The notes under the pieces were generated by a model that worked only from the letters and a program-made list of their open reading frames with translations, was not told the origin of the DNA and searched no databases. From the IMG/VR virus record IMGVR_UViG_3300025098_000079, positions 1 through 47,602 of that record: DNA of 47,602 nt; one strand, written 5' to 3'. The position numbers and the translations under genes were made by a program. The stretch's first letter is position 1, and every line of letters starts with the position of its first letter. Below are positions 41,058 to 47,602 of the stretch, piece after piece. This stretch comes from a virus.

Positions 41058-42968
41058 GTTAAAGTCCTTTTTGGGTTTATCCATTTTTTCAGATGATTTT
41101 TTTGAATGTCCAGCAGGCAGCAAATCGTTGTCTTGCCTGTACTTTGGGTTTGAAGGGCTGCCACTCCTTACCAACTTTAAGAAAGCGTTAACTCTAGCAA
41201 CACCCCACCCAGATCGCGACATGTTCGGTCTGTGAGTCGATGAGAAAGCACCAGCCCCTCTTCGATAAACTGCTTTTAGCATGCCTAGTGTAACTTTCTT
41301 ACCTTTTTCTTTTCCATATTTTTCGTTATGGGCTTTTAGCTTTTCTTTTAAAGAATTTAAAACTGAGCCTACTTCAATCTTGGAACTCGCTTTAGACGCA
41401 GACCCTTCTTTGTTTTTCTTGGACCCTTTAATTCTTTCACTAGGTTTTGCTGGAGTTTTGGCACCCTTACCCTTTGGCGAAGACTTATAAGCATCAAGAT
41501 CGTAATCTCCAATCATAGTTACTTCACTTTCATTATCGTTGGCTGCGCTTACCTTTATTGCCCAATCGATTCCTGAGGTCCCTCCCCAGCCCAACCACGC
41601 AACATAGCCTCTGTCTTTCCATGGTTCAGACTTGAATTTTGGATCAACTGCTGCATTTTTTCTATGCCTGTTAAAAGCAGACATTCTTTTTACTGTAGAC
41701 AAACCAATTTCGCTTTTGGTAGCAAGTTGTCTTGCTCTTGCCCAACCAACAGGCGTCATACCTTTTACTTCTGAGCCTTTCTCCTCTTTCCATTTTAGAA
41801 CCTTTTGCGCATTCCCTCTTGCGCCAGAAGGTACTTTGAATGTTTTTTCATCCAGAAGCTCCTCCACGAGTTCTTCCAGTTGCACATACTCCTCTACAAA
41901 AGCTTCCTCATCTACGCTTCGCATGCTTCCAGAATACGTAACCTTGATGATCATTGTGTCTTTATCACCCTTTTGAGTGATGAAAGTTTCTCCACTTTTA
42001 TGCAAATCATTCATTTGCTTTTCTGAAATGGCCATTTTGTGATCGTACTGCTTTTCTACTTTTTGACTTTTACTTTCTTCTTCTTCTTTTTCGGCTTCAC
42101 CTTCGTAGGCATCGATTTGTTCGGTTGCTTGTAGCTCATTATGGTTCCTTAATGTATAAATAGAATCGCTCATTAAAATATCTTCTTTAAATGAATAGTT
42201 GTCTGCTAAGTTTTTATCATCTATATTGTCGGATAGTTCCATATTGACGATTTGAGATAGGTCGTCTGCAGGAGTATTTACTACTGAGCCTTCTAGGACT
42301 ATGAAGTCGCCTGTTATAAATACGCAAGTCTCTCCGTCATATTTTTTGCCATGTCGATGCTCGCACATTCCATCCGTAACCCAATCTTGACTACAGATAC
42401 TACAAACGTGCCTGTCTGTAGTGGACCCTGCGCTAAACGTCATGTAACGACCGTCTAAGAACTTTTTAATAGATTCTTCATCTAGTATATTAGCTTGAAC
42501 TCTCATTCTTCCAAGACCGGGCCATTGCTTGTTGTCTATTAAGTTCAATTTTTTTAACGTGGTGTATATTTTGTCTGGCTCGTCGTCTACAAAAGCGTTA
42601 TGTATATTCAACATTGCTTCGTTTGAATTTAAAAACGTAGAAGCATCTTCTGTTAAGCTCTGCCACTCCCCACCAACAAACCGACCTATTGGTTCACCTG
42701 ATTGGTCGTGATTTTTTAATATTGGTTTGGGATACGGATGGACTAACGAATCAATTCCTTTTTGCTGCCCTTTAGTAGAGTAAATCCTGTTGTTTATTCT
42801 ACGTCCAGAGTGAGAAAGATCGTAAGTTATTATAAGTCCTTTTTTATACTTGTCAGCGCTTTCTAGTAAATTATCAATAGCAATAATCTTCTCAGCTTTA
42901 TTCAAAGACAGTATGTTTCTATCAGGATTTATTTGTATAAAGTCGTTGTACTTGATAAATTTGTTCAT
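40200..42968 (-). CDS. Prohead protease fused to accessory domains and a scaffold-like tail
   Basis: This is a 922-residue multidomain protein. Residues 1-240 are a serine prohead protease of the T4 gp21/HK97 gp4 type: GRRINNRIYS, KNHDQSGEPIGRF (His 87), MTFSAGS (Ser 179) and LEGSVVNTPADD. A zinc-ribbon insert follows the Ser: Cys 189/192 and Cys 202, His 204, Cys 215. At about 378-467 is a small phage domain (RKNAAVDPKFKSEPWKDRGY, then WLGWGGTSGIDWA). At 533-612 another (TLGMLKAVYRRGAGAF, ARVNAFLKLVRSG, DNDLLPAGH), which I think is DUF5824-like. An LPDSAFCGPERSFPIHDCAH domain (about 713-737) follows, then an acidic coiled coil. It would mature the head and supply scaffold. I chose ATG 42968 (GAGAGG, 6-base spacing) over 42992, which has no ribosome binding site. 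Confidence 0.82.
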   Translation of the reverse strand: MNKFIKYNDFIQINPDRNILSLNKAEKIIAIDNLLESADKYKKGLIITYDLSHSGRRINNRIYSTKGQQKGIDSLVHPYPKPILKNHDQSGEPIGRFVGGEWQSLTEDASTFLNSNEAMLNIHNAFVDDEPDKIYTTLKKLNLIDNKQWPGLGRMRVQANILDEESIKKFLDGRYMTFSAGSTTDRHVCSICSQDWVTDGMCEHRHGKKYDGETCVFITGDFIVLEGSVVNTPADDLSQIVNMELSDNIDDKNLADNYSFKEDILMSDSIYTLRNHNELQATEQIDAYEGEAEKEEEESKSQKVEKQYDHKMAISEKQMNDLHKSGETFITQKGDKDTMIIKVTYSGSMRSVDEEAFVEEYVQLEELVEELLDEKTFKVPSGARGNAQKVLKWKEEKGSEVKGMTPVGWARARQLATKSEIGLSTVKRMSAFNRHRKNAAVDPKFKSEPWKDRGYVAWLGWGGTSGIDWAIKVSAANDNESEVTMIGDYDLDAYKSSPKGKGAKTPAKPSERIKGSKKNKEGSASKASSKIEVGSVLNSLKEKLKAHNEKYGKEKGKKVTLGMLKAVYRRGAGAFSSTHRPNMSRSGWGVARVNAFLKLVRSGSPSNPKYRQDNDLLPAGHSKKSSEKMDKPKKDFNMSEKILSEEEVGLELDLEEEVSEPNEEEQEEHDESYFEEDTLDQDDKVEIDWQILDLALSALTMKEGLQLTAEARNSLPDSAFCGPERSFPIHDCAHVIAARDLIERSKFPENVKARVLLSVDEKASIMDCDASEETLKLLKKIDNLKEQYYDLENKFKTVVAFIENNKLNSVGSDSDLSVTIEKNEDLVENEDEKVLILEKETEKVFSMSEKVLSNMDKVTSPSAHASEEEYSSRSSYDALGAFEQKIVMDYKTILSDNGKDAADNYLYSKSNYLPRGFNPNNF
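41065..41069 (-). promoter_or_regulatory. Internal ribosome binding site before ATG 41057
   Basis: AAGGA on the minus strand with 7-base spacing to an in-frame ATG. It falls at a domain border just before the acidic C-terminal part, which makes an accidental match less likely. Confidence 0.45.
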
Positions 42969-42974
42969 TTTTAA

Positions 42975-42980
42975 CCTCTC
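42975..42980 (-). promoter_or_regulatory. Ribosome binding site fixing the protease start
   Basis: GAGAGG lies 6 bases before ATG 42968. The earlier in-frame ATG at 42992 has only AT-rich sequence upstream, so the start is placed at 42968. Confidence 0.7.
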
Positions 42981-43001
42981 GGGATTAAACATATCTTAAT
43001 A

Positions 43002-43009
43002 TATTTATA
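43002..43009 (-). promoter_or_regulatory. Possible T4-late-like promoter octamer
   Basis: TATAAATA on the minus strand lies just upstream of the protease-capsid genes and would start transcription a few bases before its ribosome binding site. The octamer matches the T4 late promoter core. In DNA this AT-rich a few matches are expected by chance, and one occurs inside a gene at 20959-20966. It overlaps a 16-base AT dyad (42997-43012) that includes the portal stop codon. Confidence 0.25.
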
Positions 43010-44497
43010 TTAGTAGTTTTCAAGTATTTTCAATATATCAGATATATTATCTGTATTCTTTATCTTTTCGTATAAATTCTTATCACTTTCAGTAATCTTT
43101 GGACTAGTTTTCTGACCGTGTTGATTTTCTGGTTTAGAAATGTTGTTGCTGACATTTAATTGAGCATTACTTTTCTTTTTCGGATAAAGAATTTCATATA
43201 ACTCTTCTTTATCTTTTTCTTGAATTGGCCTTTCACCTAGCTTGACTCTTGCTTCCGTTTCCGAAAGTAAATTGTTCAACCAAAGCTGAATTACTTGATT
43301 TTCTAACTTAATTTTTTCTTCTTTATCTACAGCGCCAAATTTTATATAAACCATTCTGTCAGGATTGACTATGGCATCTTGATATCCGCCCTCACATAGC
43401 AATTCGTTAATTATATACGTTTCAACAAAAGTCTTAACATTCCTTTGCAACGCTTCTACATCTTGAATTGCTATTTTTGAAAGTGCATTTGCAGTACTTC
43501 TATTGGCTGAATCTCCTTCACCCATATCCATTGGAGTTACTCCTAGTCCTGCGTAAACTCTTTTTTTAAAATAATCTAAGTATTCTTTTATTCTTAGAGC
43601 TTTTCCTTCAGAACCAATAGCTGATATCTTATGCCTATGGTCAGAAACAAAAATACCACCCGAAGGCATGTACTCTATTGTATTTCGGACAAGGTCTGAT
43701 TCTTTTGTTCCGTCAGGACCGTACCTTTCTGGCATCGTATCACTTCCCACAGTATAGTGGTACAATGGATGAAGGTTCGAATCTATCATTTCTTCAATGT
43801 TTTCTTCTAGTCTTCTTAAAAGAGCAACATCTTCTAGAACTGGTAGTATTTCTGGCGTTCCCATAGTGAACCCAGGTTTTTTATTCGTATAAAAGTGTAT
43901 GATATCGCTTGGCGAAAATTCTTTGCTTTCAGAATTACCTGGCTGCTTTTGTAAGATTTTTTTTAATTCTCCGTTTTTCTTTAATTTAAACCATAATGTT
44001 TCAAAAGGTAAAATGAAATAACCGGCCACAGGTTCTATTTCTTTTTCTCCTCGCTTAAGTACATTTCCAGAAGATGCATCTTTATTTCTAGTCTTTACCC
44101 AAGCACAATTACTATATCTGACTAAGTCATGCGCCAAGTCCGCCATTAACAAATTGAAAGGTACGCCTGAGACCGTTTCTATCTCTTTAATTCTATAATT
44201 AATATATTTAACAGTTTCTTTATCGTTACCTACAAACTCCCACCCAGCTAAAATAAACCTTTGCACTTTTTTCTGTATCGCTTTAAATAAAAAAGCGTCA
44301 GTGTCTTGCGCTATCTGTATTTCTGTAAGATCGTATTCAGGTTTAAACCAACGTCCCCTATGCCTATCTGCATATGACATTGCTCTGCCGTTAATTTTTT
44401 TAACTTTAACGCCGGAAAGTTTTGCACCTTGAATCGGTACATTTCGATCTTTGTTAGATATAGCGTTCAACATGTTTTCAAAATCGACTGCTTTCAT
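43010..44497 (-). CDS. Portal protein
   Basis: This 495-residue protein has the portal layout. The N-terminal wing region includes YDLTEIQIAQDTDAFLFKAI and IQKKVQRFILAGWEFVG. The stem region has IEPVAGYFILPFETLWFKLK, SPSDIIHFYTNKKPGFTMGT with PEILPVLEDVALLRRLEENI, and the typical portal helix-turn YAGLGVTPMDMGEGDSANRS. The crown/clip end has VETYIINELLCEGGYQDAIV and IKLENQVIQLWLNNLLSETE. It would form the dodecameric ring through which DNA enters and leaves the capsid, and on which the prohead assembles with the downstream protease-scaffold. AAGGAA precedes ATG 44497. The C-terminal 60 residues are polar and Asn/Lys-rich. Confidence 0.85.
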   Translation of the reverse strand: MKAVDFENMLNAISNKDRNVPIQGAKLSGVKVKKINGRAMSYADRHRGRWFKPEYDLTEIQIAQDTDAFLFKAIQKKVQRFILAGWEFVGNDKETVKYINYRIKEIETVSGVPFNLLMADLAHDLVRYSNCAWVKTRNKDASSGNVLKRGEKEIEPVAGYFILPFETLWFKLKKNGELKKILQKQPGNSESKEFSPSDIIHFYTNKKPGFTMGTPEILPVLEDVALLRRLEENIEEMIDSNLHPLYHYTVGSDTMPERYGPDGTKESDLVRNTIEYMPSGGIFVSDHRHKISAIGSEGKALRIKEYLDYFKKRVYAGLGVTPMDMGEGDSANRSTANALSKIAIQDVEALQRNVKTFVETYIINELLCEGGYQDAIVNPDRMVYIKFGAVDKEEKIKLENQVIQLWLNNLLSETEARVKLGERPIQEKDKEELYEILYPKKKSNAQLNVSNNISKPENQHGQKTSPKITESDKNLYEKIKNTDNISDILKILENY

Positions 44498-44512
44498 TTT
44501 GTTTCCTTATAA

Positions 44513-46765
44513 TCAAGTAGATGCAATTGATTGAGCTATCAACAGATTACCTTTTGCTAATTCAGGGGAATCTAACTCATCGACTACTATGTTGGGTATT
44601 TTCTTTAAAACTTCTTCTAGATCTGTGTCAGGCCCAGATTCGCTAAGACTCGTTAATCCTTCTGATTCATACTTTATTCTTGCATACATAATATGCTCTT
44701 CCTCTATAGATATAAAGTCTTCTTCAGGATTATTAAAATCCCAAAAAGGCAATCTGGGAATAAAATCTGCATCTTCACTGGTAGAAAACAATACCACATA
44801 ATAGATAATGGCTTTGTCATTTCTTTCCTTAAAAGAGCACATCTCTTTAGTTTTCTCTATAAAAGAACTCCCAAAAGAGTCCATTGCTATAAAAATGATC
44901 TGGTTCACATTCTTTGTTTTAATGATACCTTCATATCTCTTTTTTATGTTTCCGCCATTAAATCTTGCAGGCAGCCCAGCCCCAAAAAATATATTGTCTT
45001 CTACCATTACGTCATAATTAGGCAAATAATCTTTAGGGTCTCTTTGACCGCTATGTTCTATTGGCAATTCTAGAGTCGAAAAGAAACTGCTACCTAAAGC
45101 AGCATAGTCTTGTTTTGAATTCATGTTCGCTATAAAGCCAGCAATTGTACTTTCAATCTCAGATATACACGCTGTCATTAATGCTATTCTTGCATTGTCG
45201 TAGTTGATTTTTTGATTGCCAATTTCCATTGGAAGTGCTAAAGGCAAATTTAACATATTTGCTAGTATCGTCATACTGCTATCTAGTACATTGGTATCAG
45301 TGCTGGTAATTTTATTATATACTGGCTTTACAACAACATCTACGAAATTTGCAGTAGGGTTAATTTGTTTGTATTTTTTCCAAAACCATATCCAGAATGC
45401 TAAAGCTCCTCCATAAGAAAAACTTAAATTATTAAAAGAATCTACTACTCTAAAAAACCCGCTTTTTATTTTCTGTTCATATACACTTTTTCGCGCCGCT
45501 GCTTTTTCAGCTTCCGTATCCACAAGCGCCGCTGCTTTTTCAGCTTCTGTAACGAACTCATTTAATTCATAAATATGATCAGAAATAGAAAAAACAGTCA
45601 TACCTTCAACCATGAGTTTAAAACACCAGTTAGCTTTTCCAATTTGCTGATACTCAGCCGAATTAGTTATAACTCCGACTTGACTTAAATGATAGCACTC
45701 ATGCCTAATGGTATTTTTGTACCTTTCATACTTTTCATTACCTTCATAAGTTGGGCTTTTATAATCAAACAAATCAAAAAACATTATTTTTTCACTAGGG
45801 CTAACATGAGCAATAATGCCACTTTTTCTGTCTTTTATATACTTAAATTTTACTTCTATTTTATTAGGAATACCTTTTAAGTGGTCGAAACCACTGTAAC
45901 TCGTTGCACTTCTAGTAGCAATTTTAAACCCATCTGCAATTGTTTTTTGAAACAACTTATTGCTCATGATGAAAGTTAATTCACTCAGCCTTTGCTCAAT
46001 AGAAACTATTGCACTGTATTTTTCTTCAAGGTAGTCGTCATTGAAATTATATTCTAGTAAAATAGTATTATCTGCACCCAGCCCCACTTGAACTAATTGC
46101 TTAAAAGAACAAATCCCTAATTTAAACTTTTCTGCTTTGCTAGTGTACCCTAATTCTTTAAAAACTTTGATATTAAGAAGAGTACTATCTAGTTTTTGAT
46201 CCTCGTAACCAGTTAAGAAATTATTTATTCTTCTTAATTTTGCAAACTTCAAAGATGCGTTAGCTATTTTTCTTAAATCTCTTACATAGCCTTCTTTTCT
46301 TGAGATATCTGTATTTAACATATCGTCGTAAAAATGTATTAACGGTTTAGCTATAGTACTTGTAGACTTTGGTGCTGTCTCTCTTACTCTCTCTTGCTGA
46401 ACTGGCTCTTTAGGTTGCTCTGTCCTAGGAGGAATCATTGTTGAACCAATTGCAGAACCTACAATCTCAGGTGCTGGTTCCAGAATCGGTTGAGCAGCGC
46501 CAACAGGCTTTGCCTCCTCCGTTGGCTCCAGTCCCTTGCTTGAAGCATCAGTACTATAAGGTACCTCAACGTCGCTATATCTTGGTTTTGGTAAAAAACC
46601 AAGAGAAGTTAACTCTTCTATTGTTTTTCCTGCAGGGACTTCTTTGGTAATAACTCTTACACTCTTTATACTTTCTTTACCTTTGTAAAGTTTTTTCAAG
46701 TAAAGGTCATAAGCTTTGGAAACGAACTCATTTGAGCGTTTTTGCGGATCAAGCGTGTAGCCCAT
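44513..46765 (-). CDS. Gluzincin-like metallopeptidase candidate with VWA-like C-terminal segment
   Basis: This is a 750-residue protein. Residues 60-135 are a Pro/Glu-rich linker. The central domain holds RHECYHLSQ (HExxH at 355-359), followed by LMVEGMTVF with Glu 387, 32 residues after the first His; this E-G-x-[AT] element is typical of the third zinc ligand helix in gluzincins. Directly after is an Ala/Glu repeat (TEAEKAAA twice). Near 622-660, IIFIAMDSFGSSF and AIIYYVVLFSTSED look like a degenerate VWA domain in which the DxSxS site reads D-S-F-G-S (Asp 629). Metallopeptidase plus VWA-like pairings exist (DUF2201-type proteins). It could process head proteins or act inside the host after injection. 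ATG 46765 overlaps the upstream gene by 17 bases and has GAGGGG upstream. Confidence 0.7.
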   Translation of the reverse strand: MGYTLDPQKRSNEFVSKAYDLYLKKLYKGKESIKSVRVITKEVPAGKTIEELTSLGFLPKPRYSDVEVPYSTDASSKGLEPTEEAKPVGAAQPILEPAPEIVGSAIGSTMIPPRTEQPKEPVQQERVRETAPKSTSTIAKPLIHFYDDMLNTDISRKEGYVRDLRKIANASLKFAKLRRINNFLTGYEDQKLDSTLLNIKVFKELGYTSKAEKFKLGICSFKQLVQVGLGADNTILLEYNFNDDYLEEKYSAIVSIEQRLSELTFIMSNKLFQKTIADGFKIATRSATSYSGFDHLKGIPNKIEVKFKYIKDRKSGIIAHVSPSEKIMFFDLFDYKSPTYEGNEKYERYKNTIRHECYHLSQVGVITNSAEYQQIGKANWCFKLMVEGMTVFSISDHIYELNEFVTEAEKAAALVDTEAEKAAARKSVYEQKIKSGFFRVVDSFNNLSFSYGGALAFWIWFWKKYKQINPTANFVDVVVKPVYNKITSTDTNVLDSSMTILANMLNLPLALPMEIGNQKINYDNARIALMTACISEIESTIAGFIANMNSKQDYAALGSSFFSTLELPIEHSGQRDPKDYLPNYDVMVEDNIFFGAGLPARFNGGNIKKRYEGIIKTKNVNQIIFIAMDSFGSSFIEKTKEMCSFKERNDKAIIYYVVLFSTSEDADFIPRLPFWDFNNPEEDFISIEEEHIMYARIKYESEGLTSLSESGPDTDLEEVLKKIPNIVVDELDSPELAKGNLLIAQSIAST
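45493..45551 (-). repeat. 33-bp in-frame tandem repeat, two copies
   Basis: A 22-base block GCGCCGCTGCTTTTTCAGCTTC recurs exactly after 33 bases (45493 and 45526), and the similarity extends a few bases beyond. It encodes TEAEKAAA twice at an 11-residue period, an extended helix just after the third zinc ligand of the metallopeptidase candidate. This looks like slippage or a short duplication. Confidence 0.85.
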
Positions 46766-47602
46766 TTAGAATCCCCTCGTATATAGCATCTAGATTGTCT
46801 TTTTTAACTTTTAACACTGAGCTCAATTCTGAACATTCATTCAAATTAATTATAGTCGTCGTATCTGTTACTTTATGCTTTATTTCAATGTATTCTTCAG
46901 GACTTAGACTTACTCCTCTGTAAGTCATTGGCAACGACTCTGTTTTTATTAAAATATTTTCATTGTTCGCTGCTATGATCTTTTCTATCGTTTCTTTATT
47001 TTGCTTTATATTTTTGCAACTCAACCCCTCTTCAAAGATCTTCATTATAAGTTTAATAAAACGCACTAAGTGGGCAATCATTTGAACTTCTCCAAGAAGC
47101 TTAAATTCAGACGCCACTGTATCTCCAATAAAAACTTGTAAAGCTTTTAATGTTTGAATAATTTTCCCCACCTGTTCATTCATCCAGAGTTTTGCTTTCA
47201 TAAGATATGCAATTATTGTTTTTTCAACCCATTGAAAGGGATCGCTAGATTCGATTTTTGCTACCCAGCCTTTAGGCCTGTAGTTAATTAAATCTTTTGG
47301 CTGCCTGTACTGGTTGCTTACATCAACTCCATACTTGGCGAAAGCGTAATCTATCGCGTTCCAGTCGCTTTTCTTTATGCTTGAGTCTCTAGCTTCGATA
47401 GGGCCTATCAATGGTATCTTGCTGTTACTGTTTGGGTTAAAATCAAAATTTAATTTTTTATTTGGTTTTTTTGATTTACTAAAAAATGGTGTGGTTATTT
47501 CTTTTGTGTCTGCTACAAAATCAAAATTAAAAAAGTCTTTTTCGCTTTCTAGCTTTTCTTTTTTTTCTGCCGCTTCTATTTTTTTTTCATATGAACGTTT
47601 AA
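46749..47602 (-). CDS. Head-region protein, 5' end outside the window
   Basis: The frame is open to the right edge, with 283 residues visible. A TTG at 47411 could be mistaken for a start, but it lies well inside the open frame and no good ribosome binding site marks it. The visible N-terminal part is Lys/Glu-rich, then KKPNKKLNFDFNPNSNSKI. The rest is helical: SDWNAIDYAFAKYG, VEKTIIAYLMKAKLWMNEQV, VQMIAHLVRFIKLIMKIFEE, and a charged coil near the end. It lies upstream of the metallopeptidase and portal genes, so it is probably a minor head protein or assembly factor. I do not recognise a family. Confidence 0.75.
   Translation of the reverse strand, partial: KRSYEKKIEAAEKKEKLESEKDFFNFDFVADTKEITTPFFSKSKKPNKKLNFDFNPNSNSKIPLIGPIEARDSSIKKSDWNAIDYAFAKYGVDVSNQYRQPKDLINYRPKGWVAKIESSDPFQWVEKTIIAYLMKAKLWMNEQVGKIIQTLKALQVFIGDTVASEFKLLGEVQMIAHLVRFIKLIMKIFEEGLSCKNIKQNKETIEKIIAANNENILIKTESLPMTYRGVSLSPEEYIEIKHKVTDTTTIINLNECSELSSVLKVKKDNLDAIYEGILNGLHA

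Noticed and set aside
1-47602. tRNA genes, CRISPR arrays, insertion sequences and alternative genetic code
   Set aside because: I saw no cloverleaf-like gene, no repeat-spacer array and no transposase. TAG ends several genes exactly where their domains end, so stop-codon reassignment is not supported.

Overview
The window is a late structural module of a large tailed bacteriophage with a contractile tail (myovirus type). Every gene I can support lies on the minus strand, so transcription runs from high to low coordinates. The order is head, neck, sheath, tube, tail chaperones, giant internal-tail proteins, then baseplate. Genes abut or overlap by 1-44 bases, and no gene-free stretch exceeds about 110 bases. 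The DNA is AT-rich (roughly 36-38% GC by eye) and uses the standard bacterial code, with TAA, TGA and TAG all acting as stops. Three giant tail genes (1465, 2395 and 3464 codons, 22 kb together) suggest a jumbo-type phage. The host cannot be identified from this sequence.

Head and neck (47602-33655). A gene cut by the right edge is followed by a 750-residue protein with an HExxH metallopeptidase site and a degraded VWA-like segment. Next come the portal protein and a 922-residue prohead protease fused to several phage accessory domains and an acidic scaffold-like tail. Two abundant capsid proteins follow: a 441-residue capsid-associated protein and the HK97-type major capsid protein. Both stand out by higher GC and different codon choice. 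A strong hairpin terminator follows the capsid gene. After it come a 68-residue ORF, an Ig-like (Big_5-type) protein and three neck/connector proteins.

Tail (33615-24989). A 974-residue sheath protein is followed by four consecutive genes that share a tail-tube-like core. One of these carries a C-terminal array of thrombospondin type-3-like calcium-binding repeats. A long hairpin after the main tube gene covers the ribosome binding site of the TSP3-bearing paralogue. Two probable tail assembly chaperones come next.

Giant proteins and baseplate (24982-1). By position the 1465-residue protein is the best tape-measure candidate. The 2395-residue protein has a ComEA-like helix-hairpin-helix. It also has a cluster (RFP, 34 residues, DFDAD, then IG and KGKK) that resembles the catalytic double-psi barrel of multisubunit-type RNA polymerases. 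In crAss-like phages a protein of that class is packaged in the virion and injected. If this is confirmed, the phage carries its own RNA polymerase in its tail, and I consider it the most interesting signal in the window. The 3464-residue protein combines an M15 peptidase, an Amidase_2 domain, hub domains and membrane-like segments. Baseplate genes follow: an OB-like protein, a small Gly-rich protein, a gp25-like wedge protein, a J-like protein, and a last gene cut by the left edge.

All family assignments come from motifs and gene order read by eye. No database search was run.
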